NCBI GenBank assembly: GCA_963844325.1
Contig: CAWJNV010000001.1
Location: 1,240,001-1,304,000, forward strand
Origin: CADCTQ01 sp963844325
GTDB taxonomy: Bacteria; Bacteroidota; Bacteroidia; Cytophagales; 172606-1
Length of the DNA stretch: 64,000 nucleotides
Direction: 5' to 3'
Shown here: in pieces, positions 36,353 through 45,000 of the stretch
Layout of the letters: each line of letters starts with the position of its first letter
Position numbering within the stretch: the first letter of the stretch is position 1
Notes under the pieces: model-generated
Database searches by the model: none
What the model saw: only the letters and a program-made list of their open reading frames with translations
Told to the model about the DNA's origin: nothing
Program-made: the position numbers and the translations under genes

Positions 36353-36409
36353 AGCTTGGTAACTCTAAAATGGACCGATTCTTTTTTTTATTCTATCCAA
36401 AAGAGCCTC
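35572..36409 (-). mobile_element. IS5-family insertion element with degraded transposase, 838 bp
   Basis: The terminal inverted repeats GAGACTGTTTTGGA (35572-35585) and TCCAAAAGAGCCTC (36396-36409) match at 12 of 14 positions. The 3-bp target duplication is TAA (35569-35571 and 36410-36412), a usual target for IS5 subgroups. It carries a broken transposase gene on the minus strand. Restoring the site without the element joins the antitoxin stop TAA to GGGAGGAAAC and the RES toxin ATG. Confidence 0.85.
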
Positions 36410-36422
36410 TAAGGGAGGAAAC

Positions 36423-36872
36423 ATGGAAGTATACCGTATCTCACTGTCCAGGTGGACCACTGTGCTTACTGCTTCGGGTCATGCTGCCCGCTGGAACTCA
36501 AAAGGCAAGTTTGTCATCTACACGGCTTCCTCAGCCGCTTTGGCCTGTTTGGAGAACGTAGTGCATCGGAGCGGAGAAGGCCTGAATGCTCTCTTCAAAA
36601 TAATGTGCATTCATGTGCCGGATGAATTAGCCGTTGAAACAGTTGAACCAAAGGCATTGCCTGAGGATTGGTTTGATTTTGGACGCTATCCGGAGTGTCA
36701 GAAGATAGGAGACGCCTGGCTGGAGAAAGGCTCCTCAGCGGTGCTGAAAGTACCTTCGGCTGTAATCCGGACGGAGTACAATTACCTGCTCAACCCAGAC
36801 CATCCTCATTTTGCTAACATAACCCTTCGAGCAACGGAAGAATTCGTGTTTGATCCGGATATTAAGCAGTAG
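36423..36872 (+). CDS. RES-domain toxin (NAD+-targeting) of the Xre-RES module
   Basis: The 149-residue protein has the RES family layout: MEVYRISLSRW with the conserved Arg, RWNSKGKFVIYTASSAALACLENVVH with the Tyr, Ser and Glu of the active site, and a C-terminal ATEEFVFDPDI segment. RES toxins fold like ADP-ribosyltransferases, and most degrade NAD+ in the cytoplasm. It begins 10 nt after the right copy of the IS target duplication, and the sequence GGGAGGAAAC just before the ATG is a good ribosome-binding site. Because the IS lies between, it may be expressed without its antitoxin's promoter, from a promoter in the IS, or not at all. Confidence 0.85.
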   Translation: MEVYRISLSRWTTVLTASGHAARWNSKGKFVIYTASSAALACLENVVHRSGEGLNALFKIMCIHVPDELAVETVEPKALPEDWFDFGRYPECQKIGDAWLEKGSSAVLKVPSAVIRTEYNYLLNPDHPHFANITLRATEEFVFDPDIKQ

Positions 36873-37381
36873 CAAGACTGCTCAGAGGTGTTATAGCCAT
36901 TATTGAAAAATCCTTGGTGTAACTAATACTTCACAAAATACCCACTTCGCTAATGGCTAAGAAGGGACTGTTACCCCAAGAGTAATGCCTCTTACCTTGA
37001 TTAGTTTAGTTACCAATACCCCTGAGTAGAACCTTACTGAAGACGTTTGGCTGGATGGCAAAATCTAAATTAAAAGAACGGCAGGCCTTAAAACCTTTAC
37101 CCCAGTCAAGAGTCACTTTGTTGATACCGTATTCAGGGTCGCCTTGAAAAAGGATAAGCATCAGAAGGATAATTAGTTAAGCCAGTAATGGAATGAAATA
37201 TAACCTTGACTTTAGCATTAAGCAACTCAGGCAAGAGCTTGCTGAAAAGCAGCAGCTGTTGCCTGGGTATTTTTACCATATCATTCTCAGCGGCAGCCAT
37301 TGAAAAACTGCTGCCCGTCCATAACAGGCTCCTTACTGAGGCAATTGCATCAGAGAAGGCAGGGTGCTTTTTGTCATACCA
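36873..37381. other. Intergenic region between RES toxin and IS3 element
   Basis: About 500 nt without a credible gene. I see no clear promoter, hairpin or repeat here beyond the terminal repeat of the IS3 element, which begins at 37382. Confidence 0.5.
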
Positions 37382-37415
37382 TGGGGTGGTCCGGTTTAGC
37401 GAGACAGTTTCCTCG

Positions 37416-38303
37416 CTAGTGTTGGGGTAAATTTAAGTGATAAAGGCGTTCAAATTCTAATGGGCTTTTGTAACCCAGGGCAGAATGTCTTCTTTTTCGG
37501 TTATAGTACATTTCGATGAATTCGAATATCTCCGTGCGGGCGTCTTCCAGGCTCAGGAAGCTTCCTCCCTCCAGTAGTTCGGTTTTGAAGCGGGAGAAGA
37601 ACGACTCGGCAAAGGCGTTGTCGTAAGCATCATCCGCCCTCGACATACTTTGGAGGCAGTGATGCTTTCTAAGCAGTTTCCTAAAACGGTTTCCTACGTA
37701 CTGGCCGCCCCGGTCCGAGTGGACAACTAAGCCGGCAGTCGGCTTGCGCCACAGCAAGCCTTTTTTGAGTGCACCAATGATTAAATCTTCTTCCATGTTG
37801 CTGTCCACCTGCCAGCCCACAATCATTCTTGAATACAAGTCCATCCAGGTAGCCAAATAAGCCCATTTGCTATTTACCAGGGGCAGATACGTTATATCGC
37901 CTACCCATACCTGATTGGGCACTAAGGGCAGTGGCCGGTTCAATAACAGGTTGTCACATACCCTTTTGCCGTGCCGGCTGTCAGTAGTGCGAGGTACAAA
38001 ACTCCTGGGCTGAATGGCCTTTAGACCTTGCTGTTGCATTAGACTCCGTACCCGGTGGCGACCCACAGGCTGCTCCAACTCCTCTAACTCGACTACTAGG
38101 CGTCGGCTGCCATAGCGCCTTTTGTGGTCCCAGAAAGCGTCTTCTACGGCCTTGATCTGCTTTTGCTTGTGCTCACTGGGCTGATAGGTTTGTCCTGACA
38201 GGTAGCGGTAGTAAGCCGCCCGGCTCACGCCCAGTGCTTCACAAAGGGCAGCAACCGGAAAAGCCGGCTCCATTTCCCGGATCAACTCATAGGTCATCCT
38301 CAA
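37416..38303 (-). CDS. IS3-family transposase OrfB (DDE catalytic part)
   Basis: The 295-residue protein begins MTYELIREMEPAFPVAALCE and has the IS3 integrase domain: the first Asp in WVGDITYLPL, the second in VVHSDRGGQYVG, and the Glu in NAFAESFFSRFK, with the end motif YYNRKRRHSALGYKSP. It overlaps OrfA by 4 nt. In IS3 elements the working transposase is an OrfAB fusion made by -1 ribosomal frameshifting. The slippery run of seven A residues (minus strand, 38336-38330, followed by G) lies in the OrfA end, and the -1 frame then stays open into OrfB. The frame is undamaged, so the element may be active. Confidence 0.93.
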   Translation of the reverse strand: MRMTYELIREMEPAFPVAALCEALGVSRAAYYRYLSGQTYQPSEHKQKQIKAVEDAFWDHKRRYGSRRLVVELEELEQPVGRHRVRSLMQQQGLKAIQPRSFVPRTTDSRHGKRVCDNLLLNRPLPLVPNQVWVGDITYLPLVNSKWAYLATWMDLYSRMIVGWQVDSNMEEDLIIGALKKGLLWRKPTAGLVVHSDRGGQYVGNRFRKLLRKHHCLQSMSRADDAYDNAFAESFFSRFKTELLEGGSFLSLEDARTEIFEFIEMYYNRKRRHSALGYKSPLEFERLYHLNLPQH

Positions 38304-38611
38304 GTCACCCGGCTGAAAATGGAAACAGCTTTTTTTAAAATCTCGCGCTCCATTTCCAACTGCTTGACTTTCTCTTTGAGCTGTTCATTCTCTTCCAGCA
38401 GCCGAAGCGAGAAGTCACTTTTCTCTCCTTTGACTAGTTCTTTAGTTTTGGCCTTCCGCTTGCTTTTCCAGCCGTAGATCAGGTTTTCACTTACGCCCAG
38501 AGATTTGGATATTTGACTGACGGCTTGGCCGTTCTCGACCATTTTGAGCACTTCGGCCTTGAAGTCTTCGTCGTATTTGCGACGCTTCTGTAGGGGTGGT
38601 TTTGGGTTCAT
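38300..38611 (-). CDS. IS3-family transposase OrfA (helix-turn-helix)
   Basis: The 103-residue protein has a helix-turn-helix (KYDEDFKAEVLKMVENGQA, then SQISKSLGVSENLIYGWKSK) and a leucine-zipper-like C-terminal part (LLEENEQLKEKVKQLEMERE). It binds the element ends and regulates transposition. The start is the ATG at 38611. It ends ILKKAVSIFSRVT, with the frameshift site in codons for LKK. Confidence 0.92.
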   Translation of the reverse strand: MNPKPPLQKRRKYDEDFKAEVLKMVENGQAVSQISKSLGVSENLIYGWKSKRKAKTKELVKGEKSDFSLRLLEENEQLKEKVKQLEMEREILKKAVSIFSRVT

Positions 38612-38662
38612 AACTTGTCTAAGTTAAGCAAGGGAACTGTCTCGCTTCTTTAGACCACCTCA

Positions 38663-39215
38663 CCAGGCAGCCGTGCTCACAATCAGATTTTCTTTTGGCT
38701 GTAATCGGTCGGCTAGCAAGGTCACCAGCGAAAACAAGGCCAGCAAACTTGGGGCAATAAACAATCAATCTTCAAAGTTGCTCTCCACTTTCCCTCTATA
38801 ACACCGCTGAGTGCGGTATCAATCCCTGCCCCTCTCATCAAAATCAAGGAAGAACCAAAAGGGGACCACCTCAATTTTGCTGCCGCCAATTGTCCTGTTA
38901 TATCGCTTTGCCGGGGATGACCCAGCATGTATTCGCCTAGGCAGACCAGCGGTTGCCCGGCTTTTGCATAAGCAATGTCTAGTTGATCCGGTGGAGCAGG
39001 AAGGTCCCTTGGCTTAAGTTAACCCTTTTATCCATCTTACACTCCCGCGCACTACCTGGCCAATTGACAGCGAAAGAAGGATGTGCCGAAATATCTATTT
39101 ATTTAATTTACAATGTACTTATTGTCTCCGAACGAACACCTGGAACGCCCCTTTTATCAGGCACTGGTTAGGACTCCACTGGGAATGAATGCATAACCGT
39201 AGGTGCTGCTGTAGT
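38663..39215. other. Intergenic region after the IS3 element
   Basis: About 550 nt with no convincing gene; short open frames here lack conserved features. The sequence looks like decayed accessory DNA. Confidence 0.45.
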
Positions 39216-39446
39216 ATGATTTTGGAAGAATTTGGGCAACTGCATGTCTACGAGCAGGCTCAGCACGTATGGGAGAATAGCCGGTACCCGATGAACCGGG
39301 AAGGCCAGCGGACTACAGCCAACCCGTACGCGTTAGATAGTTTTTATGCAGAGATATGGTATGACCAGGAGCAAAACATTATCACTGCTATCACTTGCTT
39401 TGCCGATGCCAGCAGATTGGATGCTTACCTCAAGCGGTTTCCCTGA
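39216..39446 (+). CDS. Small hypothetical protein
   Basis: The 76-residue protein (MILEEFGQLHVYEQAQHVWE...) is not recognised. It has a high content of Tyr, Gln, Glu and Asp, no membrane helix, and ends ADASRLDAYLKRFP. Amino-acid use looks like that of a real soluble protein. The ATG at 39189 is an alternative start that adds a Cys-rich leader and is less likely. No clear partner is adjacent; it stands between the IS3 element and the secretion-linked island segment. Confidence 0.45.
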   Translation: MILEEFGQLHVYEQAQHVWENSRYPMNREGQRTTANPYALDSFYAEIWYDQEQNIITAITCFADASRLDAYLKRFP

Positions 39447-40019
39447 ATGGGCTTATTTCAAAACTGCTGCGTTACTATATAAGCAAAAACGGGCTCTATT
39501 TCAGACAAAAGCCATTCTTACGGCTACAACTAAGGAGAATGTCTGCATGCCGATTTTAAAGGGAATAACAGGAATAAATGATAGCAAAGTATGTTCATTG
39601 AAAAGGGACATTATCAAAGACCTTTTTACTGTCCTTGTTGTCAATACCAATTACCCGCTGCCTCAATGGGAATAAGTCATACACATGCAGCATGGCATCT
39701 TGTTGAGGATTGTTAAACATTTGAGCATTTAATATTTAGATCGTACATAGTACACTTGACATTGCTTTAAATTATTGAATTGGTTAGCTCGGCGTATAAA
39801 ATGCTGTATTTGAACACTTAGTATTTCAAGAGGCCATTAGTGGTAACCTGGTTGACTACAATGAATCAATGGTCTGTCAATGTTTCTTATTAGGCTGCTC
39901 TTATTGGGACGCCAAATGAAGACGAGTCTTACACACTCCGGATGCCTTAGTATTGTCACGCCGCTAGGCAAGATGTATAAAAGCGCGAAATTCGATTTGC
40001 TTCACCAAACGATACGGAT
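39447..40019. other. AT-rich intergenic region before the surface protein gene
   Basis: This 573-nt stretch shows no gene. It must hold the promoter of the 40020 gene and perhaps of the toxin gene behind it, but I cannot point to a clear -33/-7 pair. Confidence 0.45.
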
Positions 40020-41987
40020 TTGAGACCAGCTCTACACGCATTTACTCTCGCTCTTATTATCTTCCTGCCATTGCTAGCTCCCCTTGGCTGGGCTCAGTCA
40101 ACCGGCAGTGCATTGGTTCCTAAGGTATGGCTCCGGGGCGACGCTAGTAAGGTTACCCCCACACTATGGCCCGACTACAGCGGCCAGGGGCTCGACGCTA
40201 CAGCAACGAGCGGAGAGGGACCTTTGCTGGGAAAGCCGCTCAACTTCAACCCTTCCCTTTCTTTCGACGGCGTAAACGACTACCTCACCGTTCCCTTCAA
40301 CCCGGAAGGCACCACCGGCCTCACTCTCTTCACCGTATTTGCTTCGGCAGATACTATCGAAAGAGGTGTGTGGGGCAGCGAAGGCTCAGCGGTCCGCAAC
40401 ACCATGCTCTCCACCCGCCGTACGCTGGGCCCGGAGGAGACTGAAGAATTGTACGGCAACTACGAGAACCGGCCCGTTATCAGTGCACTGGTGCAACATT
40501 GGACCCGCAACACTACACCTACGGGAGGAGCCTACCTATCGCTGGGTAGTGCCGGCAAGACCCGAGATAAACAGCCCTTCAAAGGCCGGGTACTCGAACT
40601 CATCGTTTTTGACCGGGCGTTGTCGTTTCTGGAAAGAATCCAGGTGCAGACCTACTTGTCCATCAAATACGGCATTCCGCTGCAAGAGGGCAACTACGTC
40701 AGCGCCCGGGAAGTCGTGCTTTGGCACCGGGAAGACAACCAGGCGTTCTCTAGCCGGGTAACCGGTATTGGGCGGGACGACGTATTTGGGCTCTACCAAA
40801 AGCAATCTGCCAGTGCGATGGATACGACGGGTTTGCTCACAATTGGAGTAGGCAGCATCGCGGCAACCAACGGGGACAATGCGGGTAAGATTAATAATGG
40901 CGACTTCCTCTTGTGGGGCGATAACGGTGGAGCCCTCTCTACCAAACGGGGCACCGGCCGGGACACCTTACTCTCCTTGCTGGAGCGGCAATGGCTGTTA
41001 AAGCCTACTGGCGCCACCGTGCAGAGTCTTGCCAACGAAATACGAGTAGACCTTTCCCTGCTGCCATCCGATTCACTGGGCTACTGGCTGGTGGTGGACC
41101 GCAGCGGGAAAGGTAATTTTTCCCCTGACGAGCTGGAGTACTTTCTGCCCGACAGCATTACTAAGGGCCGGGTCGCCTACTTCCATAATGTGCACTTTGA
41201 CTCCGACCTTTCCGGTAGTGACCGCTTCACCCTCGTGCGGGCTCAGCCCCTGCTGGCTCTCTCCCATCAGGTGCGCAGCCCAGATTGTAAAAACCCTGCC
41301 AGCGGCAGCCTTTCCTTCTCCATCATCGGCGGTAATGCCCCTTACGCGTATTCCCTCTCCTCCCGAAACGGCTTTTCTCGCCAGTGGGAGGGCACCGGTG
41401 AGGCAGTAGCCTCGGGCCTGTCAGCTGGAGAGTACATTCTGCGGGTGACCGACAAAGACAATCACACGACGGAAAGATACTTCTCCCTCTCGCTGGCCAA
41501 TGCACTGATGGTAGACCTGGGCCCCGACCAACAGCTCACCCCTAACGCTGACCTCGTGCTGGACGCTTCCGCGCACATTGCCGATTCAGTTGTCGTTACC
41601 TACGCCTGGGAGAGCAACTATGGCTTCCGCAGCAGTGGCGCTAAAGTGCACATCACCGAGTCGGGCATCTACAAAGTAACCCTCACCACCCCTGAGGGCT
41701 GTACGTTCACCGACCAAATCATCATTTCCGGCACGGCCGCCGAGCGGTTCACGGTGCAGCCCACACTGGTAAGTACCCACGGCCGCTTCACGGTTAATGC
41801 GTCGCTCAAGCAGCCGGCGGCCGTGCAAGTGAAAGTCTACGATTTGAAGGGCAAGCTCCACGGACAGATGCAGGGTGAGGGGCAGTCCGAGTATCGCTTC
41901 ACTGGCTCTGCTCCTGACCCAGGCCTCTACCTGATCGTGCTCCAAACAGCGACCGGGCTTGAAACCAGAAAACTGCTGGTCCACTAA
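40020..41987 (+). CDS. Type IX-secreted surface protein with ConA/LamG-like domain and type A sorting domain
   Basis: The 655-residue product has a signal peptide (about residues 1-25, ending PLGWAQ), a lectin/LamG-like N-terminal domain (VPKVWLRGDASKVTPTLWPD; NPSLSFDGVNDYLTV; GRVLELIVFDRALS), a DUF8202-like middle part (LLWGDNGGALSTKRG), a PKD/Ig-like module (about 490-560) and a C-terminal type A sorting domain (VKVYDLKGKLHGQM ... PGLYLIVLQTATGLETRKLLVH). It should cross the outer membrane through the PorV/PorU route. No ATG exists before the signal peptide after the last in-frame stop (39978); TTG at 40020 is the start. It lies 96 nt before the giant RHS gene, same strand, and could be a carrier or attachment partner. 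Confidence 0.8.
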   Translation: MRPALHAFTLALIIFLPLLAPLGWAQSTGSALVPKVWLRGDASKVTPTLWPDYSGQGLDATATSGEGPLLGKPLNFNPSLSFDGVNDYLTVPFNPEGTTGLTLFTVFASADTIERGVWGSEGSAVRNTMLSTRRTLGPEETEELYGNYENRPVISALVQHWTRNTTPTGGAYLSLGSAGKTRDKQPFKGRVLELIVFDRALSFLERIQVQTYLSIKYGIPLQEGNYVSAREVVLWHREDNQAFSSRVTGIGRDDVFGLYQKQSASAMDTTGLLTIGVGSIAATNGDNAGKINNGDFLLWGDNGGALSTKRGTGRDTLLSLLERQWLLKPTGATVQSLANEIRVDLSLLPSDSLGYWLVVDRSGKGNFSPDELEYFLPDSITKGRVAYFHNVHFDSDLSGSDRFTLVRAQPLLALSHQVRSPDCKNPASGSLSFSIIGGNAPYAYSLSSRNGFSRQWEGTGEAVASGLSAGEYILRVTDKDNHTTERYFSLSLANALMVDLGPDQQLTPNADLVLDASAHIADSVVVTYAWESNYGFRSSGAKVHITESGIYKVTLTTPEGCTFTDQIIISGTAAERFTVQPTLVSTHGRFTVNASLKQPAAVQVKVYDLKGKLHGQMQGEGQSEYRFTGSAPDPGLYLIVLQTATGLETRKLLVH

Positions 41988-42083
41988 CCGTTTCGAATCC
42001 CGCTACCCTTACCAGTCACTCTCCTTCCATACGAGCACTTCCCGCTGGTGGTCCAGTTACTACCGCAATAAACAGGCAATTGA

Positions 42084-45000
42084 ATGAAGAATTTTTTGAT
42101 CCATACGCTCCTGAGTAAAGCCCTTGGCATGGGCAAAGCCGGCTTGTGCCTGCTGGCCCTGAGTACAGGTGCGAGCATTTATGGCACTACGGCCCTGTAC
42201 CGCGTTGCAACCTATGCTACTACGCATGTTACTACAGCCGCTCCTGAAGGAGCCTCCGTAAAAACGACCCTTACCCAATACAACGCTGGTACCCGGGAAG
42301 GGCTCATCGGGGTAACCGGGGACGTGCCCGTAGACAACCCGGCCGACAACGTGTTTCACGTGAAGGTAAAAGAGACCCTCCAGCACACCGACAAGGTGTA
42401 CCTGGTGTACGAGCTTTCGGGCGTGGAGGACCACACGGCCGTTTCGCGTAGCGTGAACGATCAACTGGCAGTAGGGGGATACCTGGTCAAAAAAAGAAAA
42501 GGTTGGGCCAAACAGCGGGAGGCCCTCCATGCTTCTTGGCTGCGGCAGGGCGACAACGTAATTCGCTTTACGTTGCCGGCCGGGGCTGACCACAGTTACC
42601 GGGTGCGCAACCTCTCGCTGCAAGTAGAAAAAACGCCGGCCGGAGTCGGGGCTGGGCAAAGGGAAGTGGTCATCAATCAACCCCTGGTGCAGGCATATTA
42701 CAAAGACCAGGCGTACCTAAAGGGCTTTGTGAAGGGAGAAGGGAGCGGAAAGGCCCAAATTACGGTGGACGGTAAGAAAGTATCTGTATTTAAAGGAGAG
42801 TTTGAGACCCTGGTTCAAAGGCCTAAAGGGGCTCAGCAGTGGACCGTAGCGGTACAAGCCCTATATGCTGATGGGCAATCGATGAGTAAAGAAGTCTCCT
42901 TTTCCGTGCCTTCATCGGCAGATCATCGCTATGACTACCAGAAAATAGGACATACTACCCAAAAAGCCTTTACTGCTACCCAGAACCATTCCATTGCGCT
43001 GACGGGCGCCGGACTCACTGCCACGAAAGGAGCCCTTGCTAAACAAGCAGTTATTTCTATCACCGCCCTTAGAGAGGTAGACCTGCCGGCCCTGGACGGG
43101 GGCATGGTAAACGTTACCAAATACAGCAGCGGCTTCCGCTTTCTACCTCATAAGACAAAGTTCTTAAAAGAAGTAAACCTGAGACTGGCTTACGATGAGA
43201 ACAAGATTCCCGAAGGTTTTACCGAGAAAGACATCAAGACGTACTTCTTCGATGAACAGAGCCACCACTGGATCGCATTGCCTACCGATACGGTACTTGC
43301 AGCAAGTGGGGAAGTGCTTTCCCGCACGGCTCACTTCACCGACATGATCAATGCGATCATCAAAGTACCTGAAACACCAGAAGTAGGTGCTTATAACTCT
43401 ACTTCCATCAAGGGAATTAAAGCGGCTAATCCTACTACAGCAGTTAATTTAATTGCTCCCCCTCAGGCTAACAGCACGGGAAACGCCTCTTTAGGTTATT
43501 CATTGAGTCTACCTGATGGCAGAAATGGTATTGAGCCCCAATTATCAATCAGCTATAATAGCGGAGGGGGTAATGACTGGCTGGGAATGGGATGGAACGT
43601 GCAGTTACCAGCCGTAAGCATTGATACCCGCTGGGGTGTTCCCCGCTACGATGCATCTAAAGAAACAGAGACATATAGCCTTAACGGGCAGCAACTATCA
43701 CCCGTCGCCCACCGGGAAGCCCTTAAAGACCGGAGTACGGAGAAACGGTTCTACCCACGCGTAGAATCTGCATTTAATAAAATCATACGCCATGGCAGCA
43801 GCCCCACCAATTATTGGTGGGAAGTAACTGACAAGAGTGGTACCAAATACTTTTATGGGGGAAGGCCTCTTGCAGGGCTGGATAAGGACGCTGTGCTCCG
43901 GACGAATGAAGCTGCTGATGGAGGCAATATAGCGTACTGGGGGCTTTCAGAAGTGCGCGACCTTGACGGCAACTTCGTCCGTTATCATTACACTAAAGTG
44001 GAGGACCGGGGAGTGGCCGGAGGCGTTGTACCTGGATACCAATTGTACGTTGATAAAATCACTTATACGGGTCATGGTACTACCGAAGGTCTGTACTCGG
44101 TGCATTTTATTCGGGACCGGCAACTAAGTAATTGGACCAAACGCAAGGATGTAACGATTGCGGCCAACCTGGGCTTCAAACAGGTAACGGCTGATCTGCT
44201 TAAGAAAGTGGAAGTGCGATTTGATGGTGATCCAATCCGCCACTATGAACTGAGCTACCGGCAGGGTGAATTCCATAAGACTCTGCTCGACAGCATTTCT
44301 GAGTTTGATGCTAAAGGCAAGCTGTTCAATACCCACGCGTTTGACTACTATAACGACGTGCGGAAAGGGGAATCCCTGGTGCTTTTTGCCGGTAAACAGG
44401 CAACCTGGCAGGTACCAGGGGGGAGCGTAGCCGGCGCCTTTGCTCCCTTCAAGGAAGGATTTGGGGGCCGGGCCTCGCTTCTGAGCGGCACTCGTTCTAC
44501 CGATTTCAACGTGGGCGTGGGAGTAGGTGTGGGGTTTGACTTGAAGGTCTTTTTAAAGACTAATTCAGTGGTGGGCAACTTTGGCTTCACCAATGCGACC
44601 AGTGAAGGTATGGTCACCATGCTTGACCTGAACGGCGATGGACTGCCCGACAAGGTGTATGTAGATACCAAAGGCCGCATCCAGTACTGCCCTAATCAAT
44701 CGGGTCCCAGGGGCGAAGAAAAGTTTGGGGAACCCCAACAAATAATTGTGCCGGGAGTTGACAACTTCCATAAAGAAAAGAGCCGCACCCTGAGCCAGGG
44801 CGTAGAGGCTTCATTTGGGGCGGAAATCGGAGGCGGTACCAGTGCTTCAGCTACCGTAGCTGTGGGTACGAGCACAACCACGTCGGTTACTTCAGTATAC
44901 TTCTCGGAAGTAAACGGCGACGGGCTGCCCGACTTGGTATCGAAAGGCAAGGTGTTTTTTAACCGCATTAATTCTGCTACCGGCGTGCCAATGTTCCTGG

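Larger units (their letters stand above)
37382..38662 (-). mobile_element. Intact IS3-family insertion sequence, 1281 bp
   Basis: The element starts TGGGGTGGTC and ends GACCACCTCA (TG...CA ends typical of IS3), with extended imperfect terminal repeats that include AGCGAGACAGTT (37398-37409) and its inverse AACTGTCTCGCT (38635-38646). A 3-bp target duplication CCA (37379-37381 and 38663-38665) flanks it. Two overlapping minus-strand frames encode OrfA and OrfB. Confidence 0.9.

Noticed and set aside
37206..37430. 74-codon open frame that runs into the IS3 end
   Set aside because: It crosses the IS terminal repeat and has no conserved features, so it is chance.
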